Below the pieces are notes generated by a model. It did not search any database. It was given only the letters and a program-made list of their open reading frames with translations, and had not been told where the DNA came from. A program made the position numbers and the translations under genes. Below are positions 55,281-64,000 of a stretch of 64,000 bases of DNA, piece by piece (positions within the stretch are counted from its first letter, which is position 1; every line of letters begins with the position of its first letter). This DNA is from Carboxylicivirga linearis (lineage in GTDB: Bacteria > Bacteroidota > Bacteroidia > Bacteroidales > Marinilabiliaceae). Where the stretch lies: NCBI RefSeq assembly GCF_018271995.1, contig NZ_JAGUCO010000011.1:1-64000 (forward strand), written 5' to 3'.

Positions 55281-56624
55281 TTAATAATTATCATCTAACT
55301 TCCCAATAGGAATATTAATACCAAAATACATTTCACCTCTTCCTGCTTCAGGTTTAAAAAGGTTACTCACAAAAGTGCTTGAACCTATAAACAAATACTT
55401 CCATCTCATAGCCAATCCTACTTTAGTAACAATAGTGCTGCTGGTTATTGGCAAATAAGCGCCCCATGTTTTATTTTCGAAACGAGGAGTTAAATTCACT
55501 TTCCAAATATTATTATTGACAACGTTTAACAGGTTTTGATAATAACCCGGCTGATAAGATATTAAACCATTTATATACCAATTAGGATGAAAACAATAAT
55601 CTGCTGTAACCGCAAATGTGGTTGAAAGATTCATCCTATATGCCTTACTATTTATCTCTTGAATATCCACCGAATTATGAAGCGAATCAACCAAGGCTTC
55701 AAAACTTTCAATTCCTTCAAAACGCGAATACGGTACATCATGTACAGACACCTTGAAAGTGGACCTTTCAACATCTTTGCTATGCTTTATATAACCAAGG
55801 TCGCCTATTAGCAAGCCTAACTTATACTTATAAGGAATATTAACTTCTCCTTCAGGCTTGTATCGATAGGCCACCCCTAAATCAATCCCAAGTCCGTTAT
55901 CACCAAACAAATCAACCTTACCGTCATCAATGGTTTCACGAAGATTATTATTAATGGCATAGGAAACATTAACTTCAAAATAATCTATTTTTTCTTTCCC
56001 ATACATCACCTTTATCCCATCTAAATCAACATAGCCCGATCCTCCTCCAACCAAATACTTAAGATTTGCTCCGCCACTGACTATATGCTCGCCTTTATCC
56101 CAAAGAATGCCTGACCAGGATAAAGAATACTCCATCCATTGATTTACTACCGATTGGAAATGCTCATCTGATAAATCATTTAATATATCAGGATTATCAT
56201 ATCCTCTGAATAGATTGGTAATCTCATCATTTGATGACTTATAAATACCATCAACACGCAGGTTGGTCGAAAAAGCTACAGCATGTTTTGAGTTTATCCG
56301 ATACGAAACGGAAGGTAACATCATATGCCCTGTTGCCAATAACAAAGTTTGATCGGAAGCTAAAAAATATTTCAAATCATTAAACCCAACCCTTCCTAAG
56401 GCCTTCAGAAAATCCGACTCATTAAATGCAATGTTGTTTACCAAACTCACTTGAGGTGATAAAACATTAATGTTCCATTTATAATTAGAGAAAATTAAAT
56501 CGGCAGGCTGATTGTAAATATTTTGTAAAGGATAATAACAACTTGTATGCACACCTTGATACACCTGTGCATAGGCATAAGCACTGAAAAATGCAGCAAG
56601 CAGGATTATCAATGTTTTTTTCAT
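55281..56624 (-). CDS. DUF5723 outer-membrane protein
   Basis: The 447-residue protein has a signal peptide (to about residue 19, ending YAQ) and the DUF5723 pattern: SCYYPLQNIYNQPADLIFSN, VSYRINSKHAVAFSTNLRV, and repeated strands up to FGINIPIGKLDDNY. It is a beta-barrel protein of the Bacteroidota outer membrane with no described function. Single gene, convergent with the Aas-like gene. Confidence 0.8.
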   Translation of the reverse strand: MKKTLIILLAAFFSAYAYAQVYQGVHTSCYYPLQNIYNQPADLIFSNYKWNINVLSPQVSLVNNIAFNESDFLKALGRVGFNDLKYFLASDQTLLLATGHMMLPSVSYRINSKHAVAFSTNLRVDGIYKSSNDEITNLFRGYDNPDILNDLSDEHFQSVVNQWMEYSLSWSGILWDKGEHIVSGGANLKYLVGGGSGYVDLDGIKVMYGKEKIDYFEVNVSYAINNNLRETIDDGKVDLFGDNGLGIDLGVAYRYKPEGEVNIPYKYKLGLLIGDLGYIKHSKDVERSTFKVSVHDVPYSRFEGIESFEALVDSLHNSVDIQEINSKAYRMNLSTTFAVTADYCFHPNWYINGLISYQPGYYQNLLNVVNNNIWKVNLTPRFENKTWGAYLPITSSTIVTKVGLAMRWKYLFIGSSTFVSNLFKPEAGRGEMYFGINIPIGKLDDNY

Positions 56625-56750
56625 TGGGCTATGATTGAAAACGCAAGTTAATCAATTCGTGAGTTTAAATTTAAATCAACTTGCCGTTTTTTTATAATTA
56701 ATACAAAATAGTATTTTAGGATTTTAAAACTGAATTTTACACAGTATCTA

Positions 56751-57446
56751 ATGAACCTTATTTTAATAGCCACCGCGCCAGTTCTTATCATTCTGTTCTA
56801 TATTTACTATCGCGATAAATACGAGAAAGAACCTTTTGGATTATTGATTAAATCTCTGATTGGCGGAATGCTAATTTGTATCCCTATTATATTTGGTGAA
56901 CAATGGACGGCTTCTATGCTTCTTCCTTACAAAAACAATCAGTTTATCGATGCTTTTATGGATGCCTTTTTTGTGGCCTCGTTTTGGGAAGAATCATTTA
57001 AGTTGACAGCAGTTATGTTATTGGTATGGCGAAATAAAAATTTTAACGAACGCTTTGATGGTATTGTTTACGCTGTATTTGTTTCTTTGGGATTTGCCTT
57101 AATTGAGAACATCATGTATGTGGTGAATACTGATAATGGATTGCATACAGGTATTGCCCGTGCATTTACAGCTGTACCGGCCCATGCCATGTTTGGTGTA
57201 ATGATGGGATATCATCTGGGCTTGGCTCGTTTTATTGGTAAGCATCAGAGCTTTCATTTGTTTAATGCATTCTTTTACCCATTCCTGTTTCATGGATTAT
57301 ACGATTTTATTCTGATGAGCCAAAGCAAATGGTTACTACTTACTTTTGCACCATTAATGGTTTATTTATATATCCGCATAAAAAAAAGATTGCTGCAGCA
57401 CTCCAACGACTCTGTTTTTAAACCCTTAAATTTGTCGGATGACTGA
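56751..57446 (+). CDS. PrsW-like intramembrane metalloprotease
   Basis: The 231-residue protein has about seven membrane helices and the three PrsW family motifs: FWEESFKLTAVMLL with the EExxK core, FAVPAHAMFGVMMGYHLG, and FHGLYDFIL. In Bacillus, PrsW cleaves an anti-sigma factor; the substrate here is unknown. The last eight bases overlap the ArfB gene, so both are transcribed together, although the link between them is not obvious. Confidence 0.9.
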   Translation: MNLILIATAPVLIILFYIYYRDKYEKEPFGLLIKSLIGGMLICIPIIFGEQWTASMLLPYKNNQFIDAFMDAFFVASFWEESFKLTAVMLLVWRNKNFNERFDGIVYAVFVSLGFALIENIMYVVNTDNGLHTGIARAFTAVPAHAMFGVMMGYHLGLARFIGKHQSFHLFNAFFYPFLFHGLYDFILMSQSKWLLLTFAPLMVYLYIRIKKRLLQHSNDSVFKPLNLSDD

Positions 57447-57852
57447 GCAACAATTAAAGAACAGGGATTTTTCGTCAGAACTGAAATTTTCTGCATCGCG
57501 CAGTGGTGGTCCTGGCGGTCAGAATGTGAATAAGGTGAATTCTAAAGTAGAACTTCGTTTTCATATTGAATCATCACAGCTTTTAACTGATCATGAAAAG
57601 TCAATCCTCATTCATAAACTGGCAAATAAACTCAGTCAGGAAGGTGAATTGATATTAACAGCACAAACCGAACGCTCTCAACTGAAGAATAAACTAATTG
57701 TAACCGAACGGTTTTATAACATACTGGCATCTGCATTAACGCCTCAGAAAAAACGAAAGCCAACACGAAGAACCAAATCATCCATCGAAAAAAGATTGAA
57801 TAGCAAACGCAAGCAAGCTGAGAAAAAAGCTAACAGGCGGTTCACATCTTAA
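57439..57852 (+). CDS. arfB: Alternative ribosome-rescue hydrolase ArfB (GGQ)
   Basis: The 137-residue protein has the GGQ tripeptide (Gly26-Gly27-Gln28) in RSGGPGGQNVNKVNSKVE and a basic C-terminal tail (TPQKKRKPTRRTKSSIEKRL), which enters the empty mRNA channel of stalled ribosomes. It hydrolyses peptidyl-tRNA on nonstop ribosomes. Length and tail match ArfB rather than the longer release factors. It overlaps the PrsW-like gene by eight bases. Confidence 0.94.
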   Translation: MTEQQLKNRDFSSELKFSASRSGGPGGQNVNKVNSKVELRFHIESSQLLTDHEKSILIHKLANKLSQEGELILTAQTERSQLKNKLIVTERFYNILASALTPQKKRKPTRRTKSSIEKRLNSKRKQAEKKANRRFTS

Positions 57853-57862
57853 AAGCATTCTG

Positions 57863-57870
57863 TACCTTTG
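57863..57870 (+). promoter_or_regulatory. -7 promoter box for the acidic unknown gene
   Basis: TACCTTTG is a perfect TAnnTTTG 22 bases before ATG 57892. It overlaps an in-frame TTG at 57868, which rules out that codon as the start. Confidence 0.5.
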
Positions 57871-57891
57871 CCCCAAAATAAAAAAATAGCC

Positions 57892-58365
57892 ATGCAAGAA
57901 ATAACACTTGGACAAGGATTTGGTCAATTGACCTTTGGAATGAGCAGAGACGAAGTAAAAAAGTTAATGGGTGAGCCAAGTGAGATTGAAATGATTGATG
58001 GCGATGAGGAGTCGGGTGCCATGGAAGCCTGGCATTACGACGAAGAGGAATTATCTCTTTCGTTTGAAGAAGACGGCGAATGGAAACTGTTATCTATCAC
58101 CACAGCATCGCCTGATGTAATGTTCGAAGGCATCGACCTGATTGGATTAAGCCAGGGTGAAGTGATGGAACAAATGGAAGTCTTTAATCTGGGCGAATTT
58201 GAGATGGAAGACCTTTCTGACGATGGCAGTGCAAAAGAAATGGTGGCCACTAACAACGACTTCAGTCTGAACCTGTTTTTCGAGAATGATTTGCTGGCCG
58301 AAATTCAATGGGGACCTTTCTTTGATGATGAAGAAGGAGAAGTAATCTGGCCTGAAGAAGAATAA
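57892..58365 (+). CDS. Acidic unknown protein, 157 residues
   Basis: No function is recognised. From ATG 57892 the protein is soluble and strongly acidic. It contains two copies of a short strand-helix unit: GQLTFGMSRDEVKKLMG near the start and IDLIGLSQGEVMEQM near the middle. The GxxFGMSxxEVxxLxG pattern resembles the SmpA/BamE-like repeat found in small signal or immunity-like proteins. It is a single gene with its own -7 box. Confidence 0.6.
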   Translation: MQEITLGQGFGQLTFGMSRDEVKKLMGEPSEIEMIDGDEESGAMEAWHYDEEELSLSFEEDGEWKLLSITTASPDVMFEGIDLIGLSQGEVMEQMEVFNLGEFEMEDLSDDGSAKEMVATNNDFSLNLFFENDLLAEIQWGPFFDDEEGEVIWPEEE

Positions 58366-58498
58366 AAAGCGACTAGTTGAGAGCCTTAGCTATTAGCTTC
58401 TTGTTTCTGCACTTTCAACTTATATAAATCTAAAAGCTATCGAATAGTTTTATGGCTGTTTAATATAGTTTATAATTGAAGCGTCCAATTATTGGGGC

Positions 58499-58747
58499 GT
58501 TAGCATTTGTTTATTCGTCCGCCTTGTGTTGAGAAAGCAATTATTATTTACAAATTCACTACTTACTCGGAAACAATCAATTAATAAATGCTAATTCGCT
58601 CTTTACTCAAGGAAACGCCCTATTAACATTTACTTATTGGCTCACCTGGCCCGGAGTGAAGCTTTTAATATTTACATATTTGTCCAATCCTGCAGAAATT
58701 GACAAATTAGCATTTACATATACCTCCACCCCGAAAGTCTCTGATAT
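58499..58747 (+). repeat. Degenerate 41-42 bp tandem array, at least six units
   Basis: Units begin at 58499, 58540, 58580, 58622, 58664 and 58706. Each begins with a variant of ATTARCATTTACWTATT, followed by a C-rich middle and a GAAA-type segment. Weaker units may continue to about 58870. The array lies in the 590-base gap upstream of the ABC-F gene; apart from it and the -7 box at 58925, the gap shows nothing recognisable. Confidence 0.55.
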
Positions 58748-58832
58748 TATTTATTAACGCCATATCGGTTCAACTACATTATATCAAATCATTATTTACT
58801 ATACTAATACAATTATTATCACCAAAAACTGA

Positions 58833-60566
<1,734 letters not shown>

Positions 60567-60593
60567 CAGCAAGTAACAACTCATATATATTTC

Positions 60594-60630
60594 AAAGGGT
60601 CAGTTCTATTTTTGAGCTGGCTCTTTTTAT
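60594..60630 (+). terminator. Rho-independent terminator after the ABC-F gene
   Basis: AAAGGGTCAGTTC and GAGCTGGCTCTTT form a 13-bp stem with wobble pairs, followed by TTTAT. It lies about 28 bases past the stop codon. Confidence 0.75.
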
Positions 60631-60679
60631 TTGTATCAGATTATTATTTATTTTTAAAACTATAAATACTAACTAATCT

Positions 60680-61312
60680 ATGAAGAAAATATTCCTATTG
60701 TTTTTGCTAATTCTTCCACTTACTGCCTATTCGCAGGAGAGCCATACAATTAAAGAACTGGGATTAATATTTGGAGAAGGAAACAGTCCCGGCATTACAT
60801 TTAGAGTAGGAAAACCAAACTCTTTATTTCGATTTAGCAGTTTACTGATAAACGGAGAAAAAACTACTTTATCTACTGCAAGTAATGATATTGATCAAAA
60901 ATACTATGGTTTGGGATTGATGGTTGGTAAAGAATTTAGAATTCAATTAACTGATAATTTATGGGCTCGTCAGGGTATTGATCTTACTTTTCGTTACCAG
61001 TATGAGGAAGTTTATTATCCAAATGGATCCTACAATCAGACTGTTTACGGTTCATACTATTCTAACTCAGGTGATTTGACAGAAGAAACTAACACCTACA
61101 TACCCGGGTTTGATTTGGTATTCGGATTAAATTATGAGCTAACCGATAATTTAATTGTTGGTATCGAATTACTACCTTACTTCCAAATGATTAAATCAAA
61201 AGAATCAATTACCCAAGGAGATAATCCTACGGAAGACATAAAAACGAGACAGTTTAAATATGGAATTGATAGCAATTCCGCACTGTTATCCATAGTTTTA
61301 AGGCTAAATTAG
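60680..61312 (+). CDS. Small outer-membrane beta-barrel protein
   Basis: The 210-residue protein has a signal peptide (to about residue 19, ending YSQ). Alternating strands (ITFRVGKPNSLFRFSSLLI, YGLGLMVGKEFRIQL) and a terminal hydrophobic strand (LLSIVLRLN) suggest an eight-strand barrel. No specific family is recognised. It is 24 bases upstream of the corA gene and may be co-transcribed. Confidence 0.65.
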   Translation: MKKIFLLFLLILPLTAYSQESHTIKELGLIFGEGNSPGITFRVGKPNSLFRFSSLLINGEKTTLSTASNDIDQKYYGLGLMVGKEFRIQLTDNLWARQGIDLTFRYQYEEVYYPNGSYNQTVYGSYYSNSGDLTEETNTYIPGFDLVFGLNYELTDNLIVGIELLPYFQMIKSKESITQGDNPTEDIKTRQFKYGIDSNSALLSIVLRLN

Positions 61313-61336
61313 TATTGAATTCTCAAAATAAAAAGG

Positions 61337-62386
61337 ATGCAGATTCTAAATCGAAAAAAGATTAATCCGGCCATAGCCCATTATACAGGTAAAGTTCACC
61401 ACGAAGAAATAAGTATTCAACTCTTTAATTATAATGCCGATCAACATACTGAAAACATTGAGTTTGACTACAAAGCTATAAAAGAATTTCCTCAGGATAA
61501 TCAATCGCACTGGTTGAATATACATGGCATTCACGATGCTGAAAAAATACAGTTTATATGCCAACAATTAGGTATTCATCAACTGGCCATGCAGGATATA
61601 TTGGATATCAATCAGCGACCTAAATTTCAGGAATACGACGAATACTGGTTCTTCTCGCTCAAATCAATTCTTCCATCGGATAATAACCATGTTGATCTGG
61701 AGCAAATCAGTTTTATTCTTGGTGATAACTTTTTGATTTCATTTCAGGAGAAAAAAGCTGATTATTTCGATCATATCCGGTCGCGCATCAGACAAAACAT
61801 TGGAATTGTTCGGCAACGAAAAACCGATTATCTACTTTATCTATTATTAGAATCCATACTGGATAATTATTTTAAAACCTTAGCTCGTATTGACGAAAAG
61901 ATAAATGAAATTGCTATTACTGATAAAAAAATAGACCTGAGTCCTGACTTATTGGAATACATTGAATCCTTTAAGCGTCAGATTTATCAAATAAAGCGGA
62001 ATGTTACTCCCATTAGAGATTTTGTTTCAATGATTGAGCGTGAAGAATTTCAGATGATAGAATCGAAACACGTTAAATATTACTTCGAAATAAAAGATCT
62101 TTGCCTCACTATAATTGATGATTGCGAACAAATTAATATGCGTTTAGAAAGTAATATCAACTTATTCTTTTCTGTTCAGGGAGACCGCATGAATCAGGTA
62201 ATGAAAACACTCACCATAGTAGCCACTTTCTTTATTCCTCTCACATTTGTTGCCGGTATTTATGGTATGAATTTTAACAATATGCCCGAGTTAGGCTGGA
62301 AATATGGTTATTTAAGTGTTTGGATACTAATGATAGTATTGACCGTTATAATGATTGCTTACTTTAAAAGAAAAAGATGGTTCTGA
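61337..62386 (+). CDS. corA: CorA-family magnesium/cobalt transporter
   Basis: The 349-residue protein has the large cytosolic N-terminal domain and long stalk helix of CorA, then two C-terminal membrane helices. The selectivity motif YGMNF is present in AGIYGMNFNNMPELGW, and a basic C-terminal tail (KRKRW) ends the chain. It forms a pentameric divalent-cation channel in the inner membrane. Confidence 0.93.
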   Translation: MQILNRKKINPAIAHYTGKVHHEEISIQLFNYNADQHTENIEFDYKAIKEFPQDNQSHWLNIHGIHDAEKIQFICQQLGIHQLAMQDILDINQRPKFQEYDEYWFFSLKSILPSDNNHVDLEQISFILGDNFLISFQEKKADYFDHIRSRIRQNIGIVRQRKTDYLLYLLLESILDNYFKTLARIDEKINEIAITDKKIDLSPDLLEYIESFKRQIYQIKRNVTPIRDFVSMIEREEFQMIESKHVKYYFEIKDLCLTIIDDCEQINMRLESNINLFFSVQGDRMNQVMKTLTIVATFFIPLTFVAGIYGMNFNNMPELGWKYGYLSVWILMIVLTVIMIAYFKRKRWF

Positions 62387-62437
62387 TTTATACCTGTATA
62401 ATCATTCATACATTTATCAAAACACGATCAAATCAAA

Positions 62438-62456
62438 TGTTAAATATTTTTTAACA
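62438..62456. promoter_or_regulatory. Inverted repeat upstream of the TonB receptor
   Basis: TGTTAAA and TTTAACA are perfect inverted arms separated by five bases. It lies about 180 bases before the receptor start and could be an operator. The 250-base gap otherwise holds only the -7 box at 62599. Confidence 0.35.
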
Positions 62457-62598
62457 CCCATTATCTCCCTAATTATTCTACAATTACTCACAAGTGCTTC
62501 ATTTTTCACATAACCTTAACTTAACAACTTAACTTTTAAAAAGCATTGTAATCATCTAATGTTGATATTGGTTTAATTTCCTGCTTACCTCCCACCTC

Positions 62599-62606
62599 TA
62601 CATTTG
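62599..62606 (+). promoter_or_regulatory. -7 promoter box of the TonB receptor gene
   Basis: TACATTTG matches TAnnTTTG and lies 30 bases before the start codon. No convincing -33 TTTG is found at the right spacing. Confidence 0.5.
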
Positions 62607-62636
62607 CGGCAGAATTACTTAAACCTATTAGCAATC

Positions 62637-64000
62637 ATGAAAAAAATGAAACAACTTGCCTTGTTGTTAGTAACATTGGTAAGTATCTCAACTTATGCTC
62701 AAAGTGGATTTATACACGGACGTGTTACTGACTCTAAAAATTTTCCACTACCCGGTGCAGCTGTGTATGTTCAAGGACAAACAGAAACCGGAACAATAAC
62801 TAATGTGGATGGATTTTATCGTTTAAAAAACTTATCAGATGGAAGTTATACTTTAGAAGTTAACTACATTGGATTTGAAAAGGCATCCATTACGGTTGAA
62901 ATAAAAGGAGGTAACGGAACAGAAGCAAATTTTGTTTTGAAAGAAGGAATTGAACTTCAGGAAATTAAAATTAACGGCCAGCTACAGGGTCAAACCAAAG
63001 CTTTAAACCAGCAAAAAAACAGCATTAATGTAACCAATATTATTGCTGCTGATCAGGTAGAGCGCTTCCCTGATTCAAACATAGGTGATGCTTTAAAGCG
63101 TATACCGGGTATTAATGTTCAGTACGACCAGGGTGAAGCACGCTTTGGTAACATCCGTGGTACTGCACCTGAATTAAACTCGGTTACCATAAACGGAGAC
63201 CGAGTTCCTTCTGCCGAAGCTGAAACACGCTCTATACAGCTCGATCTTATTCCTGCCGACATGGTTCAATCCATTGAGGTAAATAAAGTAGTTACAGCCG
63301 ATATGGAAGGAGATGCCATTGGAGGTTCAGTTAACCTGGTTACCCGATCTAAGCCAGGCGGACGACGTATTTCTGGGTCGTTAGGTAGCGGATACAATTT
63401 CCTTACTCAAAAACCTATGGCTATTGGATCGATTGTTTACGGAGAAAGATTTTTCAATGATAAGCTGGGTATGGTTATTTCCGGATCTTATTTCAATCAT
63501 CAGTTAGGTTCTGATAACATCGAAGCCGAATGGGACGAAAATGGTAATATGGTAGATTTCCAGGTTCGGACTTATGAAGTTCAACGCGAACGTCAAAGTT
63601 ATTCTGCATCATTCGATTATGCTATTAATGAAAATCACACATTAGAATTCAAAGGTATTTATAATCGTAGAAAAGACTGGGAAAATCGTTACCGACTTCA
63701 ATACAAAGATATTGAATTAGATGATGACGGAAATATGGTAGCTGAAATTCGACGTCAAACCAAATCAGGTACCGAAGACAATAAATATGCCCGTTTGGAA
63801 GATCAGTCAACTATGAACTTTTCATTAGGCGGTGAACACCATTTCGGCATTGTAACGGCTGATTGGAAAGCTTCTTACTCAAAAGCCAAAGAAGAACGTC
63901 CAAACGAACGTTACTTAACCATGCGCTATAAAGATGTAAGCGTTAGTCAGGACCTGAAAGACACAGAAAAACCAAATGTAATTGTAAATGATGCCGATGC
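62637..64000 (+). CDS. TonB-dependent receptor, N-terminal part (runs off the window)
   Basis: The frame opens at ATG 62637 and stays open to the window end (about 454 codons). A signal peptide (to about residue 22, ending YAQ) is followed by a carboxypeptidase-regulatory-like domain (about 25-110: GRVTDSKNFPLPGAAVYV) and the TonB plug (about 125-240: FPDSNIGDALKRIPGINVQY, then NIRGTAPELNSVTINGDRVP, MEGDAIGGSVNLVT). Barrel strands begin after about residue 245. It lacks the longer plug signature of SusC proteins. Ligand unknown; the rest, and any SusD-like partner, lie outside the window. Confidence 0.92.
   Translation, partial: MKKMKQLALLLVTLVSISTYAQSGFIHGRVTDSKNFPLPGAAVYVQGQTETGTITNVDGFYRLKNLSDGSYTLEVNYIGFEKASITVEIKGGNGTEANFVLKEGIELQEIKINGQLQGQTKALNQQKNSINVTNIIAADQVERFPDSNIGDALKRIPGINVQYDQGEARFGNIRGTAPELNSVTINGDRVPSAEAETRSIQLDLIPADMVQSIEVNKVVTADMEGDAIGGSVNLVTRSKPGGRRISGSLGSGYNFLTQKPMAIGSIVYGERFFNDKLGMVISGSYFNHQLGSDNIEAEWDENGNMVDFQVRTYEVQRERQSYSASFDYAINENHTLEFKGIYNRRKDWENRYRLQYKDIELDDDGNMVAEIRRQTKSGTEDNKYARLEDQSTMNFSLGGEHHFGIVTADWKASYSKAKEERPNERYLTMRYKDVSVSQDLKDTEKPNVIVNDAD

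Noticed and set aside
62637-64000. SusC assignment of the TonB receptor
   Set aside because: The plug lacks the typical SusC signature, and the rest of the gene and any SusD partner lie outside the window.

Overview
This window is chromosomal DNA from an AT-rich member of the Bacteroidota, most likely a marine or anaerobic Marinilabiliales/Bacteroidales relative. The evidence is several type IX secretion (T9SS) C-terminal sorting domains, PorV-type and DUF5723-type outer-membrane barrels, a carboxypeptidase-regulatory-domain TonB receptor, glycan-degrading lipoproteins, 7TM-DISM kinases, and repeated -7 boxes of the Bacteroidota type TAnnTTTG. No rRNA, tRNA, CRISPR array, insertion sequence or integrase was recognised. 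The family assignments rest on motif recognition, not on a database search.

Layout. 0-7.3 kb: a multi-PAS sensor without an output domain, a PHP phosphoesterase, a pterin dehydratase, and an overlapping NarL-type regulator / 7TM-DISM kinase pair. 7.4-10.4 kb: two secreted proteins (a FISUMP-domain protein and a T9SS client with YD-like repeats). 10.7-17.7 kb: a divergent carbohydrate cluster (GH28 against GH2-GH35) for pectic or galactan-type glycans. 17.8-20.6 kb: MscS channel, GyrI-like protein, DUF3795 protein and WYL regulator. 20.6-27.3 kb: a compact minus-strand module (TolB/TPR/AraC regulator, barrel protein, two serine hydrolases, NmrA-like reductase, CatB-like acetyltransferase). It is bounded by the 3' end of the WYL gene on one side and a decayed second copy of that 3' end on the other, which makes it the best candidate for an acquired or rearranged accessory system here.

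27.3-34.1 kb: DUF4405 membrane protein, Tat-exported alkaline phosphatase, a lone ExbD, and a subtilisin-like T9SS client translationally coupled to a PorV-like barrel. 34.3-40.8 kb: a two-gene operon with a Nif11-like small protein, a SWIM-SNF2 helicase, a single-domain degenerate DEAD-box protein overlapping a YchJ-like gene, a small unknown gene and a DUF493 protein. 40.8-49.3 kb: GH13 lipoprotein with a LacI-type palindrome upstream, MaoC hydratase, aminotransferase, and a run of small minus-strand genes including a C92 peptidase-like lipoprotein. 49.5-58.4 kb: DUF2339 membrane protein, LplT-like MFS plus a PlsC-ACP-AMP-ligase fusion (phospholipid recycling), DUF5723 barrel, PrsW-like protease, ArfB and an acidic unknown protein. 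58.4-64 kb: a degenerate 41-42 bp tandem array in the leader of an ABC-F gene, a barrel protein, CorA, and a TonB-dependent receptor that runs off the window.

Most of the window is ordinary housekeeping or accessory chromosome. Short operons are joined by 1-4 bp stop/start overlaps at several places (21316, 31344, 39692, 47537), and convergent gene pairs are separated by clear hairpin terminators.
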